From contig DTZQ01000045.1 of NCBI GenBank assembly GCA_012961305.1, forward strand, positions 1 through 23,521: a stretch of 23,521 nucleotides of DNA, written 5' to 3'. This DNA is from Armatimonadota bacterium (lineage in GTDB: Bacteria > Armatimonadota > UBA10988 > DTZQ01). Every line of letters begins with the position of its first letter. Position 1 is the stretch's first letter. The notes below the pieces were generated by a model, which saw only the letters and a list, made by a program, of their open reading frames with translations, was not told the DNA's origin and made no database searches. Position numbers and translations under genes: made by a program. Positions 7,732 through 14,884 of the stretch are shown here, piece by piece.

Positions 7732-9273
7732 ATGTGTGAGGAAAAGCGGGATTATCAGAAGGTCCCTTCTCTCCCAGCCGATTTTTGGCGCTTGCTCTTT
7801 GAGGCTTCGCCGGAACCGATGGCGGTAACCACAGTTGAAGGTCTCTACTTGGCCATTAATTCTGCCTATCGAGCACTTTACCGTTTGGACAAAGACTGGC
7901 AGGGCCAAAATTGGCGCCAATTTTACACCCCGGAGGAGCAGCGTCGGTTGGAGGAGGAAATCTGGCCCCGAGTATTGAGCGAGGGACGGTGGGAGGGAGA
8001 GGTGCGAACCCGTAGAGCAGACGGAGAGGAAATGCCCCAGTTGCTTGCCCTTACCCGTTTAGTCTTGGAGGAAGAGGTAGTGGGAGTACTTTGGCAGGTG
8101 CGCATTCTCAGCCAGCAGGAGCAACTTACGGAGCGGCTGTTGCGCAGTGAACGATGGCGGGCCGTGGGAACCATGACGGCAGGGATTGTGCATAATTTCA
8201 ACAATTTGTTGACGGGCATTTTGGGACGGGCGGAACTGTTGGAGGTTCGTACCCAAGACCCTTGTGTGAGGGAAGGATTGGCTGACATTCAGGAAGATGC
8301 TCGCCGGTGTGCGGAGTTGGTGAACAAATTGCAGAAACTAACCGATTTCCATCCCGTGCGCTCCCCCGTGCGCCTCAATCCCAACCAGTTGGTGGAAGAT
8401 GTTCTAATGCTTACCCGAGGTCTGTGGAAGGACGTTGCCGAGCAGGAAGGGCGGGGCATTAGAGTGATTAGGGAATTGCAATCTCAGCGGGAGATATTGG
8501 GAGACCCTGCGGCCCTTCAGGAGGCTTTAAGTAACATCGTCTTGAACGCCTTGGAGGCTATGCCCGCGGGGGGCGAACTTCGCCTACGGACTTGGGATGA
8601 GAGCGGGTTTGTCCATATCGCCATCAGCGATACCGGAATCGGCATAGATGCGGCGACCCAAGAGCACATTTTTGAGCCTTTGTTTACTACGAAAATGACG
8701 GTGGGCACGGGGCTGGGGCTAAGTGTAGCCTACAACGCCGTGCAGCGCCATCATGGCGAAATTTTGGTGGAAAGCGAAGTAGGTAAAGGCACTACTTTTG
8801 TCATCCGTCTGCCGGCTTTGTCCTCCCCTTCGCTTTCCCCCGCCCGCGGGGGGAAAGGGGGAGGAGAGGGGCCGGCCCCTTGCCCGTCCGAGCCTTCACT
8901 TTCTCGCCTGGAGAAATCCCATGCCCGGATATTGGTCATAGATGATGAGGACATCCCCCGGCAAATATTGGTGGAAACTTTGGAGGAGGAGGGATATGAA
9001 GTAGTAGCCTGTGCTGACGGTCGGGAGGGAGTGGAAATGTTCCGACGACAACCTTTTGACCTGGTTTTCACCGACCTGAGTATGCCGGACTTAAACGGCT
9101 ACGAGGTGGCTAAAGCAGTTAAACAATTACAACCTGATACTCCCGTCATTTTGGTCACTGGTTGGGGGGAAACAGCGCGGACAGAAACTGCTGCGGAACT
9201 GGTGGAGACTGTGATTGGCAAGCCCTATGATTTGGAGGAAATACTACAAGCAGCGGGACAGGCCTTGGCCTAA
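7732..9273 (+). CDS. Hybrid PAS histidine kinase with C-terminal receiver
   Basis: The protein has 513 residues and no membrane segment, so it is a cytoplasmic sensor. A PAS-like domain spans about 18-125. The dimerisation/phosphoacceptor helix carries His154 in GIVHNFNNLL, where the residue after His is Asn instead of the usual Asp/Glu. The ATPase domain has the N box (N268, N272), DTGIG (300-304) and GTGLGL (325-330). The receiver (about 398-513) is intact: D404-D405, phosphoacceptor D448, T476 and K497. The kinase and receiver are joined by a linker made partly of a dispersed repeat (365-378). ATG 7732 is chosen because AAGGAGG is 8 bases upstream; the longer reading frame runs back through repeat DNA. 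The HD-GYP gene follows 144 bases later, so output through c-di-GMP is plausible. Confidence 0.93.
   Translation: MCEEKRDYQKVPSLPADFWRLLFEASPEPMAVTTVEGLYLAINSAYRALYRLDKDWQGQNWRQFYTPEEQRRLEEEIWPRVLSEGRWEGEVRTRRADGEEMPQLLALTRLVLEEEVVGVLWQVRILSQQEQLTERLLRSERWRAVGTMTAGIVHNFNNLLTGILGRAELLEVRTQDPCVREGLADIQEDARRCAELVNKLQKLTDFHPVRSPVRLNPNQLVEDVLMLTRGLWKDVAEQEGRGIRVIRELQSQREILGDPAALQEALSNIVLNALEAMPAGGELRLRTWDESGFVHIAISDTGIGIDAATQEHIFEPLFTTKMTVGTGLGLSVAYNAVQRHHGEILVESEVGKGTTFVIRLPALSSPSLSPARGGKGGGEGPAPCPSEPSLSRLEKSHARILVIDDEDIPRQILVETLEEEGYEVVACADGREGVEMFRRQPFDLVFTDLSMPDLNGYEVAKAVKQLQPDTPVILVTGWGETARTETAAELVETVIGKPYDLEEILQAAGQALA
8826..8864 (+). repeat. G/C-rich palindromic repeat inside kinase gene (copy 2)
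   Basis: Partner of 6408-6446 (33/39 identical). It reads CCCTTCGCTTTCCCCC, GCCCGC, then GGGGGGAAAGGGGGAGG, an imperfect palindrome. It encodes residues 365-378 (PSLSPARGGKGGGE) of the hybrid kinase, exactly between its ATPase and receiver domains. Confidence 0.75.
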
Positions 9274-9316
9274 AGGGCGGGGAAGTAGGCAAATGAGCAA
9301 TGGGACAATCTTCACC

Positions 9317-9386
9317 AGTACTGAGTGCTGAGGGACTCAGTACTCACGACTCAGTCTTCAGTCCTTTTCCCAGTTGCCCAATTTCC
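9317..9386. repeat. Heptamer-based inverted repeat plus TTTCCCAGTTGCC element
   Basis: AGTACTGAGT (9317-9326) and ACTCAGTACT (9335-9344) are perfect 10-bp inverted arms. The second arm continues as a 7-bp tandem: ACTCAGT, ACTCACG, ACTCAGT, CTTCAGT (9335-9362). It is followed by TTTCCCAGTTGCCCAATTTCC (9366-9386), 20/21 identical to 7646-7666. The block ends 31 bases before the HD-GYP start codon. Confidence 0.75.
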
Positions 9387-9417
9387 CATAGGTGTACTGG
9401 GGAAAAGGGGTTATCCT

Positions 9418-10725
9418 ATGCGCAGAATTGAAACTTTGCGAGCGCAAATAGAGCAGTGGCCGGAGGAATTCCGCCGCGTTGGTCAGGAACTGGTGACCTC
9501 CTATGAGCAGGAACTGGCGGACATGACGCGCCAGTTGGCTCAAACATATGAGGAACTGGTCCTACTGTATGACCTGGGGGAGCGAGTGGTCACGCTGCTG
9601 GACGAAAATGCGGTGGCCGAAGTATCTCTACAGGAGATTGGAGATTTGTTAGCGGTGGAGGGAGGATGTGTATGCCTGCGCCGGGATGCAGGGCAGCGAC
9701 CGGAAGATTGGGTAGTGCAGAACACCACTCGACCCCTTTCCGCGGCTGACGAGCGGGTTTTGCATCAGGCCTCTGCGGCGGTTTTGGAGCGGGAACGTCC
9801 CCGGATTGTTAACAATGTAGCGGAGGCCTTTGCCGTTCCCGGCACGCGCCTGTGCACCCTGCTCAGTGCCCCTCTGCGGGTTCGGGAACGAACCATTGGC
9901 GTGCTGCATGTATTCAACAAAGAGGACGGTGAATTCCGGGCTGAAGATATGAAACTCCTCTCCACCGTGGCCACTCAAGCGGCTATTGCTATGGATAACA
10001 GCCGCCTGCTGGCTCTGGAACGGCAGCGACGGCGGGAAGTCGAGCAGACCTATCAGGCCACTTTGCAGGCACTGTCCAACGCCTTGGACCTGCGGGACAC
10101 GGAAACGCAGGAACATGCTTTGCGGGTGCAGGAATACACGGTACGTCTGGCCCGGGAATTGGACCTCACCGGCGAGCATTTAACTAACATCCGCCGCGGA
10201 GCCCTGTTGCATGACATTGGCAAGATTGGAGTCCCTGACCGAATTCTACTTAAGCCGGGCAAACTTACCCCGGAGGAGTGGAAAATTATGACTTTACATC
10301 CTACCTTGGGCCATCAGATGATTCAGGGCATAGAGTTTTTGGAGAAGGCCGACCCCATTGTCCTGTATCATCATGAGCGATACGATGGCCAAGGGTATCC
10401 TCACGGCTTGGCGGGAGAAGACATTCCCATTGATGCCCGGCTGTTCGCCGTGGCTGATGCTTTAGATGCCATCACTTCTGAGCGCCCCTACCGTCAAGGG
10501 CAACCCTACGCGGTGGCGCGGGCGGAGATAGAGAAAAATGCCCATACCCAGTTTGACCCCTTGGTGGTAGACCTCTTCCTACGAGTTCCCCCAGAAGAAT
10601 GGGAAGACATCCGCCACCGGGTAGCCCAAGCCTTAAAGACGGCTTCTAATCGGGAGGATGAGTTCGTGCGCTTAGTACAGCAAATCCGCGCCGAACGGAC
10701 CCGACTGGAGGGGAATAAAGGGTAA
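9418..10725 (+). CDS. GAF domain HD-GYP protein (putative c-di-GMP phosphodiesterase)
   Basis: The protein has 435 residues. Residues 1-50 are charged and helical, probably a coiled coil. A GAF-like sensor domain covers about 50-200, including the LLSAPLRVRERTIGVLHVFN segment. The HD-GYP domain follows from about 210 to 380, with H265-D266 in LLHDIGKIGVPD and HHERYDGQGYP (318-328) giving the GYP signature. Such enzymes usually hydrolyse cyclic di-GMP with a bimetal centre, and the ligands visible here look intact. The residue range after 380 is a helical tail. ATG 9418 is preferred (AAAAGGGG upstream); the frame open back to 9325 reads through repeat DNA. It lies behind the hybrid kinase on the same strand and converges on the prepilin gene. 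Confidence 0.92.
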   Translation: MRRIETLRAQIEQWPEEFRRVGQELVTSYEQELADMTRQLAQTYEELVLLYDLGERVVTLLDENAVAEVSLQEIGDLLAVEGGCVCLRRDAGQRPEDWVVQNTTRPLSAADERVLHQASAAVLERERPRIVNNVAEAFAVPGTRLCTLLSAPLRVRERTIGVLHVFNKEDGEFRAEDMKLLSTVATQAAIAMDNSRLLALERQRRREVEQTYQATLQALSNALDLRDTETQEHALRVQEYTVRLARELDLTGEHLTNIRRGALLHDIGKIGVPDRILLKPGKLTPEEWKIMTLHPTLGHQMIQGIEFLEKADPIVLYHHERYDGQGYPHGLAGEDIPIDARLFAVADALDAITSERPYRQGQPYAVARAEIEKNAHTQFDPLVVDLFLRVPPEEWEDIRHRVAQALKTASNREDEFVRLVQQIRAERTRLEGNKG

Positions 10726-10771
10726 AGGCAAAGGGTTGTCCTGCACCTCGACCGCAGGTTGGCTCCTTTCT

Positions 10772-11512
10772 TCAGCGAATTGGCTGCGAAATGGGCCGGG
10801 TGAAGCGTGTATCGGCCACCTGAAGGTCGAAGAGGAAATCGCCGTAGCGCAGGTTTTCCAATCGTTGCCATTTGACGTGCCCATCGTAGTAGGCACAGTT
10901 TATCCCCTCGTTGTGTACGGCCACTTCATACCGGTTCCACCACAGGCGCTCATACAGGTAGGTCACGTCCTGCAGCCACGGCCCCCGGCGGTAATCCACC
11001 ATGACAATTAGGTTGGCATCGTTACGAATTTGGCTGTCCTTGCGGGGGATAATGCTCCAGGTAGAGGGCGGAGTGCCTCCGCTGGGCAGGTTCACCACAT
11101 TGGGGGTAAACCAGCCCATCAAGTAGGTATAAGCATACCCTCCTGCCGGCTGCAACCGCAGACCGTAGACATCATAGAGGACACCCTCCGGGTAAGGCAC
11201 GGAACTGGGGCATATCAGAATTTGTTCATTACGCAAATAGGGCCCCAAAGCCCGAGCGCCAAAGACACTCCGCGGATAGGTCGGCTGCCAAAAACATTCC
11301 GCTCCCCCAGGCGTCATATTGTCGTAGTCTGACATATACGCCTTAAAGGCTACCATGATTTGCTTCAAGTTATTTGAGCAGGCAGCCGTGCGAGCCTTCT
11401 CCCGGGCCCGACCGAAGACCGGGAAAAGGATGGACGCCAAGATAACGATAATCGCAATGACTACCAACAGTTCTACCAGCGTAAACCCACTCTTAGGATT
11501 GTGACCTTGCAT
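10772..11512 (-). CDS. Type II secretion/type IV pilin-like prepilin, H-X9-DG type
   Basis: This 246-residue protein begins with a short leader and the prepilin-peptidase site SG|FTLVE (Phe +1, Glu +5 after cleavage), then a hydrophobic helix [17 protein letters not shown]. The next segment [19 protein letters not shown] and the C-terminal [12 protein letters not shown] (H-X9-DG) mark the large pseudopilin-like family abundant in Armatimonadota and Planctomycetes. It should be exported, cleaved after Gly and stay anchored or join a pseudopilus-like fibre; the globular domain's ligand is unknown. ATG 11512 is chosen over the upstream frame because GGAGGAGGT lies just before it and the leader is short, as expected. 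It has its own promoter divergent from the sigma gene. Confidence 0.93.
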   Translation of the reverse strand: MQGHNPKSGFTLVELLVVIAIIVILASILFPVFGRAREKARTAACSNNLKQIMVAFKAYMSDYDNMTPGGAECFWQPTYPRSVFGARALGPYLRNEQILICPSSVPYPEGVLYDVYGLRLQPAGGYAYTYLMGWFTPNVVNLPSGGTPPSTWSIIPRKDSQIRNDANLIVMVDYRRGPWLQDVTYLYERLWWNRYEVAVHNEGINCAYYDGHVKWQRLENLRYGDFLFDLQVADTRFTRPISQPIR

Positions 11513-11605
11513 GGCACTTACCTCCTCCTTAAAGATAGACCAAATCGCGGCAGAAAGCCAACGATTCTCGGGACGCTTTAACCGGTCCAACCTTGCTTCG
11601 TAAGT

Positions 11606-11634
11606 ACTGTACACTATTTCTCCACATTTGTCAA
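11606..11634 (-). promoter_or_regulatory. Sigma-70-type promoter of prepilin gene
   Basis: Read on the minus strand, TTGACA (11634-11629) and TACAGT (11611-11606) are separated by 17 bp. The start would be near 11599, giving a leader of about 87 bases. Its -35 is only 24 bp from the -35 of the divergent sigma-factor promoter, so the two polymerases may interfere or share a regulator. Confidence 0.75.
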
Positions 11635-11658
11635 GAGGGAAAAGTGAAATTCTGCCCG

Positions 11659-11687
11659 TTGACAGGGAAGGATTTGTGTAGTATAAT
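11659..11687 (+). promoter_or_regulatory. Sigma-70-type promoter of ECF sigma operon
   Basis: TTGACA (11659-11664) and TATAAT (11682-11687) are consensus with a 17-bp spacer. The operon appears to be driven by the housekeeping sigma and not only by its own product. I did not see an ECF-type AAC/CGT promoter. Confidence 0.83.
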
Positions 11688-11759
11688 GCGGTAAGGAAGC
11701 AAATAGGGAGAGAAAGTAGGAAAAATTAAGGGTAGGGAACTTTTCCTTGCCGGTTTTCG

Positions 11760-11773
11760 CTCCTTCTAAGGAG
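11760..11773 (+). promoter_or_regulatory. Hairpin enclosing the sigma-factor ribosome-binding site
   Basis: CTCCT (11760-11764) pairs with AGGAG (11769-11773) around TCTA. The AAGGAG Shine-Dalgarno is therefore in the 3' arm, 6 bases before a TTG start at 11780. This would lower translation initiation of the sigma factor. Confidence 0.5.
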
Positions 11774-11779
11774 AAAGCC

Positions 11780-12358
11780 TTGGTCACCTGGATTAAACGG
11801 ACAAGCCAACCGTCAGCGGACGAGGTTGCCCTCTTTGAGGAGTTAGTACGTCAATACGAGCAGCAGATGTACCGCGTTGCCTATCGTCTGACGGGGAATC
11901 ACGAGGATGCGCAGGATTTAATCCAAGACGCCCTTTACGAAGCGTTTCGCAACTTTGACCGGTTCGAGCCAGGTACTCGTTTTGACCGTTGGTTATACCG
12001 CATCATGACTAATCGCCACATTGACCGAGTGCGCAAACAATCTAAGGTAACAGTCTTATCCTTAGACCAACCGCAGGAAAGCGACGATGGACGGGAGCAG
12101 AGTTGGGAACTGCCGGATGAAGAGGAAGACCCGGCAGAAAAGGTAATTAGGGAGGTGTTGGACGAGCGCATCCAGGAGGCTCTGGATGAACTGCCAGAGG
12201 AGTACCGACTGGCGGTTATTTTAGCCGATTTGGAAGACCTGACCTATGAGGAAGTAAGCCAGGTCCTGGGCTGTCCCATTGGAACGGTGCGCTCGCGGCT
12301 TCATCGCGGGCGTAACTTACTGCGGGAGAAATTGAAAACCCTCTATGGACGGGATTAG
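11780..12358 (+). CDS. ECF-type RNA polymerase sigma factor
   Basis: A protein of about 192 residues directing RNA polymerase to a specific promoter set. Region 2 is seen from FEELVRQYEQQMYRVAYRLTGN through DAQDLIQDALYEAFRNF and FDRWLYRIMTNRHIDRVRK. After an acidic linker, region 4 spans LDELPEEYRLAVILADLEDLTYEEVSQVLGCPIGTVRSRLHRGR, a helix-turn-helix typical of the RpoE-like group. Start choice: TTG 11780 has AAGGAG 6 bases upstream; a TTG at 11747 would add 11 residues but lacks a good site. The anti-sigma-like gene starts 5 bases after the stop, so the two are probably co-expressed. Confidence 0.94.
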   Translation: MVTWIKRTSQPSADEVALFEELVRQYEQQMYRVAYRLTGNHEDAQDLIQDALYEAFRNFDRFEPGTRFDRWLYRIMTNRHIDRVRKQSKVTVLSLDQPQESDDGREQSWELPDEEEDPAEKVIREVLDERIQEALDELPEEYRLAVILADLEDLTYEEVSQVLGCPIGTVRSRLHRGRNLLREKLKTLYGRD

Positions 12359-12363
12359 ACGTC

Positions 12364-12846
12364 ATGAGTGAGGAACATGTGCGGGAACTACTGTCGGCTT
12401 ACTTGGATGGCATGCTCAGCGGGCGGGAAATAGCCCTCCTGCAACGTTACTTGCGAGACCATCCCGAAGCCTGGCAGGAGTATCAGCAACTACGGGAGAT
12501 GGTGCGAGTTTTGAAAAACGTGGCTGACCCCGTGCCCCCGCCCGACTTTTGGCCCAAAATCTACCAATGGCTGCGGGAGCAAGCACAAGCGGAAAAACAA
12601 CGCTCTCAACCCGGACAACGCTGGCGTTCCTGGGCGGGAGCGCTGCTGCTGGCTCTGGTGGTGGTCGGGGTCTTTGGGGGTGCCCTCTGGTGGCAGGCGA
12701 GTATGAATGACTACTCCCTGGAACGGCAAATCCAGGGTCTCCTGGCCGACCATGCGGCCTACAGTGGTAGCCAGCCCCTGGCCGACGACCACCGCCTAAC
12801 CTACGTGTCCACGGAGGCCTACACGGTCTATTATGTGGGAAGATAG
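12364..12846 (+). CDS. Anti-sigma-factor-like single-pass membrane protein, zinc ligands absent
   Basis: The 160-residue protein has an N-terminal helical region resembling anti-sigma domains (LLSAYLDGMLSGREIALLQRYL), one membrane helix (about 91-110) and a C-terminal extracytoplasmic segment of about 50 residues. In zinc-type anti-sigma domains the HxxxCxxC would fall at residues 29-36. Here these are Tyr29, His33 and Ala36, so zinc binding is unlikely. It sits directly after the sigma gene and overlaps the RseB-like gene by 14 bases, which is the classic sigma / anti-sigma / RseB order. Function is inferred mainly from position and topology. Confidence 0.8.
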   Translation: MSEEHVRELLSAYLDGMLSGREIALLQRYLRDHPEAWQEYQQLREMVRVLKNVADPVPPPDFWPKIYQWLREQAQAEKQRSQPGQRWRSWAGALLLALVVVGVFGGALWWQASMNDYSLERQIQGLLADHAAYSGSQPLADDHRLTYVSTEAYTVYYVGR

Positions 12847-14041
12847 GGAACGAGATGGGTTCTGGGTACGCTCCAGCGGCGCGTTAAGCCTGTTTTACCT
12901 TCCGCCATTTGTCCTTCTGTTCCTCAGCAGCGCCGGACGGCCGCTGTGGGGCGAAGAGGCCGCGTGGTGGCTCTTGCGTTCCATGCGGGCAGAGCACCAG
13001 GTTGCCTATCGCGGCCGCTGCTTGGTGATAACCTGGGAAAACGGCGAAAGTGAAGCCATCCTGTTGCGAGAGTTCCAAGCCGCCGATGGCCGCCGGCGCA
13101 TTGAATACCTCTCCCCAGATAGGTTCCAAGGGCAAATCATCATTGATGATGGCCGCCAGCGGTGGCAATACTGCCCGGCAGGAAGTTGGCCCTGGGAACG
13201 GGTCTCCTTAGACCCTAAGCGGGTCGAAGCCCGCTGGCGCCTGCTGCGGCAAAACTATGAACTGAGTTCCCTCTCCCAACCAGCCAAAGTAGCCGGGCGG
13301 GAGACCGTAGTAATAACCGCTAAACCCAAGGCCCAAGGCAAGGGCTGGTGTAAAATGTGGTTGGACCGAGAGAGGTTCCTACCCCTGCAAGTTGAGCGTT
13401 ACCAACCCGATGGCCGGATAGCCTCCCTGACCCTCTTTCAGGACATCGAATTCGACCCTCGGCTCCCTGACCGCCTCTTCCGTCAGGAAACCGATACTCC
13501 TCCCCTTTCCGCAGCTGCCATTTCCTCCCAACCGGTCTCTCTGAGCGCCCTGCGCCGCGCTTTTGGTCCTGACCTGCCCTTTCCGGAACGCCTGCCTTTA
13601 GGTTATATTTTCGACAGTGCCCGGCTGCGCCACCAGCCGCCTGCTTACCAAGTCCACCTGCGCTACACCGATGGACTAAGTCAAGTCTCCCTTTTCGTCA
13701 CTCGTCCCGCCAGAACTACCGCCCGGCTTCGCCCCTCAGACAAGGCTCAACGCCTCCTGGTACAGGGGAAACCGGTGTGGATGGAAACCAACCATCATTT
13801 TTGCATCCTCACCTGGCGCTTAGGCGAAGTGGAAGAAAGCATAGTGGGTGACCTAACCCCGGAAGCCATGCAAGATTTAGTGGCTGCTCTGCTGCCTTCG
13901 GAGGTGCGACCTGCCGGAGTGGGAAACAACCGAAGCCATTGGTTCCTGAGACTGGCAGTGCTGGCGGTGGTACTGCTGCTCCTGCTTCGGGCTTTACGCC
14001 GCCGCTGTCCCTGCTTCTGTCTTTGGAGTCAAGCACTTTAG
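12833..14041 (+). CDS. RseB/MucB-like sigma-factor regulatory protein (putative)
   Basis: A 402-residue protein with an N-terminal hydrophobic segment (about 19-33, signal-like) and a C-terminal membrane helix (about 370-388). The N-terminal half (about 45-220) reads like a LolA/RseB beta-rich domain: it has ALL/REF, RRRIEYLSP, GQIIIDDGRQRWQY and a segment of the form KMWLDRERFLPLQVERYQPDG typical of MucB/RseB proteins. The second half resembles a smaller regulatory domain. Such proteins bind the extracytoplasmic part of an anti-sigma factor and protect it from proteolysis. The start overlaps the anti-sigma gene. The stop TAG (14039-14041) lies inside a dispersed hairpin repeat, and the last residues RRRCPCFCLWSQAL may be repeat-derived. 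Confidence 0.8.
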   Translation: MWEDRERDGFWVRSSGALSLFYLPPFVLLFLSSAGRPLWGEEAAWWLLRSMRAEHQVAYRGRCLVITWENGESEAILLREFQAADGRRRIEYLSPDRFQGQIIIDDGRQRWQYCPAGSWPWERVSLDPKRVEARWRLLRQNYELSSLSQPAKVAGRETVVITAKPKAQGKGWCKMWLDRERFLPLQVERYQPDGRIASLTLFQDIEFDPRLPDRLFRQETDTPPLSAAAISSQPVSLSALRRAFGPDLPFPERLPLGYIFDSARLRHQPPAYQVHLRYTDGLSQVSLFVTRPARTTARLRPSDKAQRLLVQGKPVWMETNHHFCILTWRLGEVEESIVGDLTPEAMQDLVAALLPSEVRPAGVGNNRSHWFLRLAVLAVVLLLLLRALRRRCPCFCLWSQAL

Positions 14042-14073
14042 TGCCGCCCAAGGGGGCTGAAGCCCCTGAGGCC
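14021..14073. repeat. Two-hairpin dispersed repeat (copy at RseB-like 3' end)
   Basis: It contains GCACT-TT-AGTGC (14033-14044) and GGGGCT-GA-AGCCCC. It aligns with 21844-21895 over about 50 bases (CTTTGGA, TCA, GCACTT, AGTGCCG, GGCT, AAGCCC shared in order). It fills most of the gap between the convergent RseB-like and Rad52-like genes. No T-tract is present, so termination is uncertain. Confidence 0.75.
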
Positions 14074-14090
14074 AAATGTCCTGCTTGCCG

Positions 14091-14819
14091 CTACGACCGC
14101 TTGGGTTCAGCCTTCTCGTAGAGGGCTATCATCTCCTCTACCTCTTCCATAGTCAGGTTTCCGCCGAGTCCCTTATTAAACCGTTTCTGCAACTGCCGCG
14201 CCACGTGTTCCTCCGAATAACCTTTACTTTCCGCCAACTGCACCAAATACCCGGCCGCCCGCTTCACTGCGAAGTCCTCAAAATAGCCTAACGCCTGCCA
14301 ACGGTCATTGGGATACTTGTCCGTCCCTCGGGCCGGGCGCGGTGTCTCGCTTGGTTTAGCCTTTCGGGCGGCCTTCTCCGGGGCATGCTCCAAAGTGAGC
14401 AAGCCCAAATAGGCCCGATTACCAATGGACCACAAACTGAACAGTTTCTTGGTCGCATTACGCGTGGCCGCATTTTTGGCTTCGGCGAGGTTAGTGCCGA
14501 TTTGGTTGGCCCCTACCACCGGCCCTTTGCTCAGCCATTCTCCCTCTGGAAGGCGGATGTCCAACTCAAATTCCGCTTCCACGCTGCCGGGCACCATTTC
14601 CCCACTGGCCTTGTCCACCTTTTGGTGGATAGTCCACTCACTCACCCGACGTATGCGCCAGTTTTCCGGACCCAAGTGCCGGTTCACCGCATCAATGACA
14701 TACTGCCCTTCGTAACCTGCCCGGGCCTCAAATTCGTTCCAACTGACGTTGTCCGGCTCCCCGGCTTCCAACTCGGCATTGATAGCCTCAATGATGTCGT
14801 ACAAATTTCGTCGGTCCAT
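14091..14819 (-). CDS. Rad52/Rad22-family single-strand annealing protein
   Basis: The 242-residue protein shows the Rad52 core: YVIDAVNRHLGPENWRIRRVSEW (split here into YVIDAVNRHLG and ENWRIRRVSEW), a beta region with EFELDIRLPEGEW, and the hallmark helix region GANQIGTNLAEAKNAATR followed by NATKKLFSLWSIGNRAYLG. Rad52 family members form rings that bind and anneal single-stranded DNA in recombinational repair. The C-terminal third (about 160-242) is charged and helical and is not the eukaryotic Rad51-binding region. Bacterial homologues are often phage-borne; here there is no phage gene nearby, so a resident repair gene (compare DdrA of Deinococcus, a distant relative) is likely. GGAAGGAGGG precedes ATG 14819, and a strong promoter lies 125 bases upstream. 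Confidence 0.88.
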   Translation of the reverse strand: MDRRNLYDIIEAINAELEAGEPDNVSWNEFEARAGYEGQYVIDAVNRHLGPENWRIRRVSEWTIHQKVDKASGEMVPGSVEAEFELDIRLPEGEWLSKGPVVGANQIGTNLAEAKNAATRNATKKLFSLWSIGNRAYLGLLTLEHAPEKAARKAKPSETPRPARGTDKYPNDRWQALGYFEDFAVKRAAGYLVQLAESKGYSEEHVARQLQKRFNKGLGGNLTMEEVEEMIALYEKAEPKRS

Positions 14820-14884
14820 TTTCGCCCTCCTTCCCCCCGCTTATTACCCCACTTCTTTGTCCTCCCCAGCCATTTAGCCTCGGG

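Noticed and set aside
7633..9386. CRISPR-like repeats
   Set aside because: Repeats are short, imperfect, few and not regularly spaced; no cas genes.
9325..9417. N-terminal extension of the HD-GYP protein
   Set aside because: The extension is the heptamer repeat and TTTCCCAGTTGCC element read as codons.
10726..10771. Bidirectional terminator between HD-GYP and prepilin genes
   Set aside because: Only a 5-bp CCTGC/GCAGG stem and no T-tract on either strand.
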